DNA from: an uncultured Verrucomicrobia subdivision 3 bacterium
GTDB lineage: Bacteria; Verrucomicrobiota; Verrucomicrobiia; Limisphaerales; UBA11358
Reading direction: 5' to 3'
Assembly (NCBI GenBank): GCA_903822015.1
Contig: CAIJNQ010000172.1
Span: 1-42,857 of the forward strand
Length of the DNA stretch: 42,857 bases
Below are positions 1 to 8,005 of the stretch, one piece after another. How positions within the stretch are numbered: the first letter of the stretch is position 1; the number at the start of each line of letters is the position of its first letter. A program made the position numbers and the translations under genes. The notes under the pieces were generated by a model. It did no database searches, had not been told where the DNA came from, and was given only the letters and a program-made list of their open reading frames with translations.

Positions 1-530
1 ATTTCCTTGTAGAGATAGCCGCGGGCGAGCAACTCGATCACTTCGCGTTCGCGCGGCGAAAGATCGTTCGTGCCATCCGTCTCGCTTTCGGTCCGGCGAA
101 ACGACTGGACGACTTTGCGGGCGATCTGGCTGCTCATGGGCGAGCCGCCCGCGTGCACGTCCTTCAAAGCATCGATCAGTTCATTGCGTTTCGTCTGCTT
201 GAGCATATAGCCAGAGGCGCCGGCGGAAAGCGCGTCAAAAATGTGATTAGCGTCTTCATAAACGGTAACCATGACAAACTGGGTGTTGGGCAGGCGCGGT
301 TTCAGGCGCCGGACGCATTCGATGCCGTTCATGCCCGGGAGATTGATGTCAAACAACACGACGGAAGGATTTTCCTGCGGCAACCGGGCCAGCGCCGTCT
401 CGGCATCGTCATATTCGCCCGCGCATTTGAATCCATCGGCATCACGAATCCAGCCGGCGAGGATTTCCCGCGCCGGCACATCGTCTTCCACAATGGCCAC
501 CGAAATGTTCACAGTTGATTTCTGCTTCAT
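1..530 (-). CDS. NarL/FixJ-family response regulator (3' end truncated by window edge)
   Basis: Reverse strand from cat at 528-530 reads MKQKSTVNISVAIVEDDVPAREILAGWIRDADGFKCAGEYDDAETALARLPQENPSVVLFDINLPGMNGIECVRRLKP...; receiver domain followed by LuxR-type HTH LSPREREVIELLARGYLYKEI. Confidence 0.93.
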   Translation of the reverse strand, partial: MKQKSTVNISVAIVEDDVPAREILAGWIRDADGFKCAGEYDDAETALARLPQENPSVVLFDINLPGMNGIECVRRLKPRLPNTQFVMVTVYEDANHIFDALSAGASGYMLKQTKRNELIDALKDVHAGGSPMSSQIARKVVQSFRRTESETDGTNDLSPREREVIELLARGYLYKE

Positions 531-591
531 AATCTACAGCCCGAACCCCGAAAGTCGTGTCCAGTTAATTGATGACACGCCGGAGCCCTTA

Positions 592-3500
592 TTAAGTTGT
601 TTCCCGCGCCGCGGCGGGGACGGAAACGAAAAATCTGATTTCGGTTCCCGCGCCGGTTTCACTCTTAATCTCGCACCGGCCGCCGATTTTCTCCAGACGC
701 TGCCGCAGGTTTTTCAGGCCGTTGCCGCGTCCCAGCCGCTGGGTTTCCCAGTTGTTTTCCGCCGCCGCGACGTCAAAACCTTTTCCGTTATCCTCGATGA
801 TCACCTTAAAGCCGGCGGCATCAGGCGTCAGCGAAACGGAGACGCGGGACGCGCCGGAATGTTTGACGATATTGTGCAGCGCCTCCTTGAAGGCCAGGAA
901 AACGTTATGTCGCAATTCAGCCGTGATCGGCCAGTGCGGCAGTTGCAACGGCACATCGAGCCGGCAGCGGATATTGATAGAAGTCAGATATTCCTGGGCA
1001 AAATTTCCCAAGTAATTCGCAAGGCTGTCCAGCGTGTCGTGTTTCGGGTTCACGGCCCAGACGATTTCATCCATCGAGCGGGTCAGCTCGCGGGAGGTAT
1101 CGTAGATCCGGTCAAGCTGGACGCCGGCTTGCTCCGGATTGTTCAAATCGCCATGCACGGACTGGCTCAGAAGCGAGATGCGGGTGAGGTTGGCGCCGAG
1201 ATGGTCATGGATGTCCTTGGCGATGCGGGTCCGTTCGCGCTCGATGGCCTGCTGGCGTTCGACGCGTTCCAGCTTGGCGCGCATCCGGCGGCGGGCAATC
1301 CACCAGACACTGCCGGCCACCAGGGCGATGGCCGCCAGCACGGTGAAGGCACGAAACCAATAGGTCTGCCAGAAATGTGGCAGCAATGTGAAGGCGAGTT
1401 CCGCGCCGGTGTCGTTCCAGACGCCGTCGCTGTTGCAGGCACGGACTTGGAAGGTATAATGCCCCGGCGGAAGGTAGCTATATTCGGCAACCCGTTTGTT
1501 TCCCGCGTCCACCCAGTCTTTTTCCCAGCCGGCCAGCCGGTATTTGAACTGCATCTTTTCCGGGGCGACGAAACTCAAACCGGTGAAGTGAAATTCAAGG
1601 CGCGGCAGGCCCGGTGGGATGCGGAGCTCGTTTCCCTGGGTCTGGCCGTCCGCGAGTTTACGGCCGTTGGCGATGATTTCTTCAATAACCACGGGCGGCG
1701 GCTGATGATTAATCTTAGTATGATCCGGGTTCACGGCCACCAGGCCGCCGGCGGTGGGAAACCAGATGCGTCCGTCCGCCGTCTGACAACTGGAAGGCTG
1801 CATACCCCCCGATATTTCCACCGAAGGCAGGCCGTCGCCGATGCCGTAATTCAAACAGGGCACATAGTTCGTGCCGCCGTCGGCGCACTTGTCGAGGGCC
1901 ATTTTGGCGACCCGAAAAATTCCCTCGTGGGAGCCGACCCAGAAATTTCCGACATCGTCCTCCTCGATGCCCAATATGAAATTGCTTGGCAATCCCTGAG
2001 CCGAATTGATTTTTGAAAACCGGCCGTCTTTAAAGCGGCACATCCCGTTACCGTAGGTGCCGATCCATAAGGCGCCATCAGTGTCCAGGTGCAGGCACAG
2101 GAGATAGTCGCTGGAAAGCCCGTCGCTCTTGAAAAATTGTTCCAACTTGCCATTTTGCAACCGTCCCAGGCCGCCGCCCAGCATGCCAAACCAGACGGTT
2201 CCGTCAGGGGTTTGGGCGATCGCGCGAACATCCGGCAGTTTCAAACCTTCCTTTTCGCCGTACCATTTTACCGCCCCGGACTGGTAGCGGATCAAGCCGC
2301 TGGCGGTGCCGATCCAGCTGACGCCGTCGCCGGTTTGCAGAATGGCGGGCATGGGCACATTGACGTTTTCCAAACCAGGCGGAACGACAAAATGGTCGTC
2401 TTTTTTGGTATAGATCCCGCCACCCCAGGTGCCCGCCCACAACCGGTTCTGGTCATCTTTGGAAACGCACCAGACGAACTGGTTGGAAAACCCGGCGCTG
2501 GCGCCATATTGTTTCCACTCGTTGTTTTCCAGCAGGTGATAAAGCCCCGCGCCCTCGGTTCCCACCCAAAGGCCGCCATTGCCATCGGGGGTCGCTGAGA
2601 GTGGCACGCAGCCGTGCCAGTGATCCGGCGGGTTAAAGGTCTCCACCTTGCTCGGGCAAAGCGCGACCAGACCTTCGCTGCCCGCTCCCATCCACAGGGT
2701 TCCCTCCCGGTCCTCAATCATGCAGCGGATCCAGTCATGCGGAAATCCATTGCTGCGGCTGAAATGCAGGGCCGGCTTGTTCGAGAGCATGAGATAAAGG
2801 CCGCTATCCACCGTGCCGAGCGCGATGCAGCCGGATCTGGTTTGCAGCATGGTGGAAAATGAAGAGTTGCCCGGATTAGCCCCCAGATCCTGGGTCCAAA
2901 TCCGGCCATTCCATTTCCGGATCAGCCCGTCACTGGCCACCCACATTTCACTATCATGACTGGGGCAGACGCCCAGAACGTAGTTGCCAACCGGATCGTT
3001 GGTGGTGGCCATGGGGACCAGCTGGCCGCCTTTCAAGGGGGCCAATCTTCCCCCGCTGACAACCCAGATCTGGCCCAAGGCGGCCGGCTGCGCGAGCACC
3101 GCCTGTTGCATAAGTACCACGCCGTCATTATTCGGCAGGTTGCAGGTGAAGCCATCGCGGACCCGCACGAGGGTTCCGTCTTCGTTCAGCATCCAAATGT
3201 CGCCGGCTTCATCCGAATTGATGGCCGATATCTTTCTGCGGATACCGCTTTCATGAATCGCGAGCGCGGTGAATTTGCCGTCGCGATAGCTGGTCAGGTC
3301 GCCGCGTTCGTGGCCTATCCACAAGGTGCCCCGGGGATCTTCATATAAACTGGTGATGCGGTCGCTTTGCAATTCCGGCGTGTTCGCACTGGTGAAGACG
3401 GTGAAACGCACGCCATCGAACCGCGCCAGTCCGCCGTACGTGCCCAGCCAAAGATAGCCGTCGCGCGTCTGGACAATCGCCGTGACCACGTTGCCGGGCA

Positions 3501-3792
3501 GACCGCTGTCGGTTTTCCAGGAACGCACAAAATATTTTTGCGCGGTGGGTTCCGCCGTGACGGTCGTCAGGTACGCGCCCAAAAAAACGAACAAGATGGC
3601 GCCGATGCGCGGCACATTTGGAGCCGGGAAACCGCGTGCGGGCCGGACAGAAGCCGCCAAATTTTTTAACACCGGCCAACGGAAGAACATGAGCGGATTC
3701 TGGCCGCCATAAAAACCACACGCAAGCCAAACCATTACGACTGCAGAGTCACCGGCGCATACTCGGCACGTGTTTTCCAGGCTCCAGCCCAT
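592..3792 (-). CDS. Sensor histidine kinase with periplasmic two-component propeller (Reg_prop) repeats, Y_Y_Y domain, TM helix, HisKA_3 and HATPase_c
   Basis: Repeated WxGT/GLxRxxxG propeller motifs (DGYLWLGTYGGLARFDG, DGALWIGTYGNGMCRFKDG), YKLAGW..-type Y_Y_Y segment, RERTRIAKDIHDHLGANLTRISLLSQ (HisKA_3) and EDNGKGFD (ATPase). True start may be the internal Met near 3690 (MFFRWPVLKN...). 61 bp upstream of the response regulator. Confidence 0.93.
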   Translation of the reverse strand: MGWSLENTCRVCAGDSAVVMVWLACGFYGGQNPLMFFRWPVLKNLAASVRPARGFPAPNVPRIGAILFVFLGAYLTTVTAEPTAQKYFVRSWKTDSGLPGNVVTAIVQTRDGYLWLGTYGGLARFDGVRFTVFTSANTPELQSDRITSLYEDPRGTLWIGHERGDLTSYRDGKFTALAIHESGIRRKISAINSDEAGDIWMLNEDGTLVRVRDGFTCNLPNNDGVVLMQQAVLAQPAALGQIWVVSGGRLAPLKGGQLVPMATTNDPVGNYVLGVCPSHDSEMWVASDGLIRKWNGRIWTQDLGANPGNSSFSTMLQTRSGCIALGTVDSGLYLMLSNKPALHFSRSNGFPHDWIRCMIEDREGTLWMGAGSEGLVALCPSKVETFNPPDHWHGCVPLSATPDGNGGLWVGTEGAGLYHLLENNEWKQYGASAGFSNQFVWCVSKDDQNRLWAGTWGGGIYTKKDDHFVVPPGLENVNVPMPAILQTGDGVSWIGTASGLIRYQSGAVKWYGEKEGLKLPDVRAIAQTPDGTVWFGMLGGGLGRLQNGKLEQFFKSDGLSSDYLLCLHLDTDGALWIGTYGNGMCRFKDGRFSKINSAQGLPSNFILGIEEDDVGNFWVGSHEGIFRVAKMALDKCADGGTNYVPCLNYGIGDGLPSVEISGGMQPSSCQTADGRIWFPTAGGLVAVNPDHTKINHQPPPVVIEEIIANGRKLADGQTQGNELRIPPGLPRLEFHFTGLSFVAPEKMQFKYRLAGWEKDWVDAGNKRVAEYSYLPPGHYTFQVRACNSDGVWNDTGAELAFTLLPHFWQTYWFRAFTVLAAIALVAGSVWWIARRRMRAKLERVERQQAIERERTRIAKDIHDHLGANLTRISLLSQSVHGDLNNPEQAGVQLDRIYDTSRELTRSMDEIVWAVNPKHDTLDSLANYLGNFAQEYLTSINIRCRLDVPLQLPHWPITAELRHNVFLAFKEALHNIVKHSGASRVSVSLTPDAAGFKVIIEDNGKGFDVAAAENNWETQRLGRGNGLKNLRQRLEKIGGRCEIKSETGAGTEIRFFVSVPAAARETT

Positions 3793-4019
3793 TGCGCAAG
3801 AAAGTTTAGCCGGGTTGAAAAAGTCTTGTTTTTTTCCATCGGGGATTGCTTTGGGCTGCCTCGGTTAAACACAAATACCTGTGCGCAAATTGATGAGCCC
3901 CGATTGAAATAAGTACAACCAGAAAGTTCGGGCTGTCGCGGGATATAACCGGGCAATGGAGCGGGCAGGTTGGGTCACCACAAACCAGTGGTTGGGTAAG
4001 GTTCACCTACCGTGTCAAC

Positions 4020-5504
4020 TTACCATGCCATGACCAGCTGGATCTGAAAAACCTCCGCCCGGGAGTGCGCTTCGTTAAAGGCGGGATCCCAGATCATCTG
4101 GAAGTCGGGTTGGATTTTGATCGTCGGTGTCAGTTGCAGGGCATATACCGACTCAATGGTGTATTCGTTCTCATGGTAGACTTTTTTGGTCGAATAACCG
4201 GGCTCGGACCAGATAAAGCCGACTCCGAGGAAATCGTTGCTTATCCGGTGAGTCAATACCTGGTCAAACGGCCCTTTGAAGACGAACCCGGTGCCGACCT
4301 GCTCGCCCGCGCCGCCGGTCACTTTGGAATCGCCGAAGCCATAACGGCCGAACCATCCCAGTGGTGAGGATGAACCTAATTGCTGCTGAAGATCGAAGCA
4401 AATTCCTCCGCCACTGGTGTGTTTGGCCCCGGCTGCGAATGGCTGGACGCGATAAATGCCAGGTCCCAGGTCCAAAAAGTCATGTGGCGCGTAGCCGATT
4501 TCCATGGGTAACGACCAGTTTTCGCTGCTGTAATCTGTCCAAGGCGGGTTGCCAGCTGGGGTGTCGCCGATCGAACCGCCAGCCATGGCATACCATTCAT
4601 CCACCGGTTGCCACTGGAGGTTGAGTCCGAAATCATATTGCGCCAGCGGCAATACCTGCGAGTGAATCAAGGCCGAGTTGATGAATTCGCTGCGTCCACT
4701 GTCGGCATAGGCATTTCCATCAATGTAATTACGCTGGCTTACCACACCAGCCACCACGACGATCTCGCCTTGAAGAAGTGACTCCTGCCAAGCCAGTTCC
4801 GGGATTCGGAACCCGTTCACATCCGACCAAATGCCGGTGGGATCGGTCACGGTGCCAAGATTGGACTTGGCGTCCTGCGAGCCGCTGGCGGAATCAAAGC
4901 CCGTCTTGTTTTCAATCTGGGAACTGATCCAGCCCGCGTTCCCGTCCGCGGGCGCGTTGTAGATGTTCCACTTTGATTTTAAATCGAGGGTATAATAACC
5001 CAGGTCGCCGGTCCCGTTTTTCTCACCGGTCAGGCTGACGAAGGTGATGGTTTGTTGCAAGGAATAGCGGAATCCATATTCCGAAAGCCAGTATTTTGCC
5101 CCTTGCACCGGTCCCTCCAGTGGCACAAAGAAGAATATCGCGCCAGGGCGGATCGCTGTATTGCCGTATTCATCCTGACCGGTTAGATAAGGCATGAGTC
5201 GGGGCGGCCCGCCGTGGAAAATCTGAAAGGCATTGGTGCCAGCTCGCGCTCGTTGCAATATTTCCGGAGGCGCGCTTGCCCCCTTGGTCGGGTCGGGAAA
5301 CTGCCTTTCCAGTATCATATCCGGTGGGGGGTGCATCTCGGCAGGCACTGAATTGGTCGGCACCCAAACCACTCGCCCCAAGCTGTCGAGCAGTAATATG
5401 TCTTGCGATGTTAAGCCGGACGAATTGGTTCCGTTTGCAAAGGATAATAGCGGTATGGCCAGCAAAATTGCCAGAAACGTTCGCCAATTGGATCGCATAT
5501 TCAT
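4020..5504 (-). CDS. OprB-like carbohydrate-selective porin
   Basis: Signal peptide MNMRSNWRTFLAILLAIPLLSFANG; C-terminal beta-barrel style with YALQLTPTIKIQPDFQMIWDPAFN...FQIQLVMAW, characteristic of OprB-type porins. Confidence 0.75.
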   Translation of the reverse strand: MNMRSNWRTFLAILLAIPLLSFANGTNSSGLTSQDILLLDSLGRVVWVPTNSVPAEMHPPPDMILERQFPDPTKGASAPPEILQRARAGTNAFQIFHGGPPRLMPYLTGQDEYGNTAIRPGAIFFFVPLEGPVQGAKYWLSEYGFRYSLQQTITFVSLTGEKNGTGDLGYYTLDLKSKWNIYNAPADGNAGWISSQIENKTGFDSASGSQDAKSNLGTVTDPTGIWSDVNGFRIPELAWQESLLQGEIVVVAGVVSQRNYIDGNAYADSGRSEFINSALIHSQVLPLAQYDFGLNLQWQPVDEWYAMAGGSIGDTPAGNPPWTDYSSENWSLPMEIGYAPHDFLDLGPGIYRVQPFAAGAKHTSGGGICFDLQQQLGSSSPLGWFGRYGFGDSKVTGGAGEQVGTGFVFKGPFDQVLTHRISNDFLGVGFIWSEPGYSTKKVYHENEYTIESVYALQLTPTIKIQPDFQMIWDPAFNEAHSRAEVFQIQLVMAW

Positions 5505-6079
5505 GTCCTCAAGGTCTCTTACCGAAACCCGCGCTGGCTTACCGGGCCCGTCGGTCAGTCTTTTTAGTACCGGGTTAGGTAAAAAAAGTTGTCCTGAAGC
5601 TGTAATAAAATAACGGCCTAGTCCGGATTTTTTTCGATTGGATTACCCGTAACCCTGCTAAATCTGGTGGCATATTATAAAAAAATGTGGCGCGCGCAAA
5701 TGAAAAGTGTCGTCAGATCGAAGAGGCGTAAAGCATGGCATTTCACCTGTTTGCCAAAAACTTGATGTATGTTTGGTTTCATTTTTTAAGCAGCTAGAGC
5801 TTTGGCATTCAAATTCGTGCCAAGTGTTTACATGACAAGACAATCTCCGGGAAAACCTGTTCACTGAGTGGATCAAATGCGCCACCTTTCTCGCAAACCA
5901 CTATTTTTTGGCCTGGTTCCAAGGTTTTCGATTACCCAGCTCAGTCGTTGGTGCGCCGTCGGTTTGATTTTGACGGCCGGCGTTGTGCCCGCTGCCACAG
6001 GTCCGTCGCCGTTGCTCAAACTAATAAGCAACCCGTTTGCCGGCAACGGCGGATGACAAATTCGCAACCCTGGTAACCA

Positions 6080-7987
6080 ATGACCTCCAACGCATTATCC
6101 GGAACCGCTCGGGCGCTTTTTCAGGTATGCCTGCTCTGCCTGCTTTTGATCGCGGCGACCGGCCGCGCCGGCAATTACACAAATTTCGAAGTCGCGATTT
6201 ATATCCCCGTCGGCACCGTGCAAAGTTTTGCGAACCCGCAGAAGCTGGTGGACGATTGGACGCGCATCAGCCGCCAGTTGAAGGTGGACAAGGTTTACAT
6301 CGAGGTGCAACGCGATCACAATCTGGCCGGCGATGAATTGCTTGAATCGGTGAAGCAGTTTTTTCTTGACCGCGGAGTGAAGGTCGCTGGCGGCATGGCC
6401 TTGTCAGACGGCAGCATCGGCGGCCAATTCAAGTCGTTTTGCTACACCGATCCACAAGACCGTGAGTTTGTCAAAAGCGCGGCGGAACGGGCGGCGCGGC
6501 ATTTTGATGAGGTCATCCAGGACGATTTCTTTTTCAACACCACGAAAAACGCCTCCGACATCGCGGCCAAGGGTGAGCGAAGCTGGACGCAATTCCGGCT
6601 CGGGCTGATGGACGATGTGGCCCAAAACCTGATTGTAAAACCGGCCAAAGCCGTGAATCCTAAAGTAAAAATGGTCGTCAAGTTTCCGAACTGGTATGAG
6701 CATTTCCAGGGACTTGGTTATGACCTTGAGCGGGAACCGGAGATTTTCGACGGCATATACACCGGCACCGAGACGCGTGAAGCGGAAATCACCGACCAGC
6801 ACTTGCAGCCCTACGAAAGCTACCAGATCGTCCGCTATTTTGAAAACATTGCGCCGGGTCGAAATGGCGGCGGCTGGGTGGACACCTATGACATCCGCTA
6901 CGTGGACCGCTATGCCGAGCAATTGTGGGACACGGTGTTCGCCAAGGCGCGCGAGCAAACGCTGTTTAACTGGGCGGATTTGCTCCACCCAATCGACCCC
7001 GGCGTCCGCGCGGCTTGGGAAAAATTACCGACCAGTTTTAAATTTGATGAAATGGCAAAGGGCCATGTCGACCCGAACCTGGCGCGTGTCGCCGGTTATT
7101 CGCTGGAACAGGCGGATGTTTTTCTCGGCAAGCTGGGCAATCCGATCGGCATCGCAAGCTACAGGCCGTTCCAATCCACAGGCGAGGATTTCCTGCACAA
7201 TTATCTCGGCATGATCGGCATTCCGATTGACCTGCATCCCGAATTTCCGACGAACGCGAATCTGGTGCTGTTGACCGAAAGCGCAAAATTTGATCCGGAC
7301 ATCGTTGCCAAAATCAAGGGCCAGCTCGCCGCCGGAAAAAATATTGTGATAACTTCCGGCCTGCTGCACGCGTTGTCGGGCAGGGGCATCGAGGACATCG
7401 TCGAAGTGCGCTACACCGACCACAAATTTCTGACGCACGAATATCTCGGCGGTTTTGGCGCGGGCAAAGGCGCCGCGCTCGACGGCGAGACCAACGTGGA
7501 TGTTCTGTTTCCGGAAATCATTTTTCTCACCAACGACGCCTGGCCGGTGGTGCGGGCGATCGCCGGCGACAACGGCTTTCCGCTGCTGCTTATGGATCGC
7601 TATGCCAGGGGCGTGCTTTACGTCTGGACCATGCCCGAAAATTTCAGCGACCTTTATGCGCTGCCGCCAGCGGTCGCGAGCGCGATCAAGGACCAGGTCA
7701 TGCGTGATTTTCCGATCTGGCTGGACGGCGCGAGCAAGGTTGCTTTGTTCGCCTACGACAACGACACCTTCATCTTGGAATCCTATCTGCCGGCGGCGAC
7801 GGACGTGAAAGTTTCCGTCACCGGCGATTTCGCGCAGTTGCGGAACTTGGTCACCGGCGAAACCATTCCCGGCCGGGTTGCCTCCGAAGACCATCATCGC
7901 TGGCAGCCAAACGCTTACGCCGGTCGCACTTCGTTCAATATCCATCTGTTGCCGCACAGCTATGTCGTGTTCGCGGCGGAGAAATAA
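6080..7987 (+). CDS. Secreted putative glycoside hydrolase-like protein (TIM-barrel-like N-terminus, family not assigned)
   Basis: 635 aa ORF with signal peptide; VDKVYIEVQRD..., VIQDDFFFN, YDGIYTGTETRE-type barrel-like motifs; next to GH2/GH3/GH44 genes. Confidence 0.65.
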   Translation: MTSNALSGTARALFQVCLLCLLLIAATGRAGNYTNFEVAIYIPVGTVQSFANPQKLVDDWTRISRQLKVDKVYIEVQRDHNLAGDELLESVKQFFLDRGVKVAGGMALSDGSIGGQFKSFCYTDPQDREFVKSAAERAARHFDEVIQDDFFFNTTKNASDIAAKGERSWTQFRLGLMDDVAQNLIVKPAKAVNPKVKMVVKFPNWYEHFQGLGYDLEREPEIFDGIYTGTETREAEITDQHLQPYESYQIVRYFENIAPGRNGGGWVDTYDIRYVDRYAEQLWDTVFAKAREQTLFNWADLLHPIDPGVRAAWEKLPTSFKFDEMAKGHVDPNLARVAGYSLEQADVFLGKLGNPIGIASYRPFQSTGEDFLHNYLGMIGIPIDLHPEFPTNANLVLLTESAKFDPDIVAKIKGQLAAGKNIVITSGLLHALSGRGIEDIVEVRYTDHKFLTHEYLGGFGAGKGAALDGETNVDVLFPEIIFLTNDAWPVVRAIAGDNGFPLLLMDRYARGVLYVWTMPENFSDLYALPPAVASAIKDQVMRDFPIWLDGASKVALFAYDNDTFILESYLPAATDVKVSVTGDFAQLRNLVTGETIPGRVASEDHHRWQPNAYAGRTSFNIHLLPHSYVVFAAEK

Positions 7988-8005
7988 ATTTCCAACCTAG
8001 ACATT

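Noticed and set aside
271-2016. 581-aa plus-strand ORF
   Set aside because: Antisense shadow of the response regulator/histidine kinase; no recognisable domain.
5868-6056. 62-aa ORF with a signal-like stretch upstream of the 6080 gene
   Set aside because: Ends shortly before the supported CDS; could be a decayed N-terminus but nothing recognisable supports a gene.
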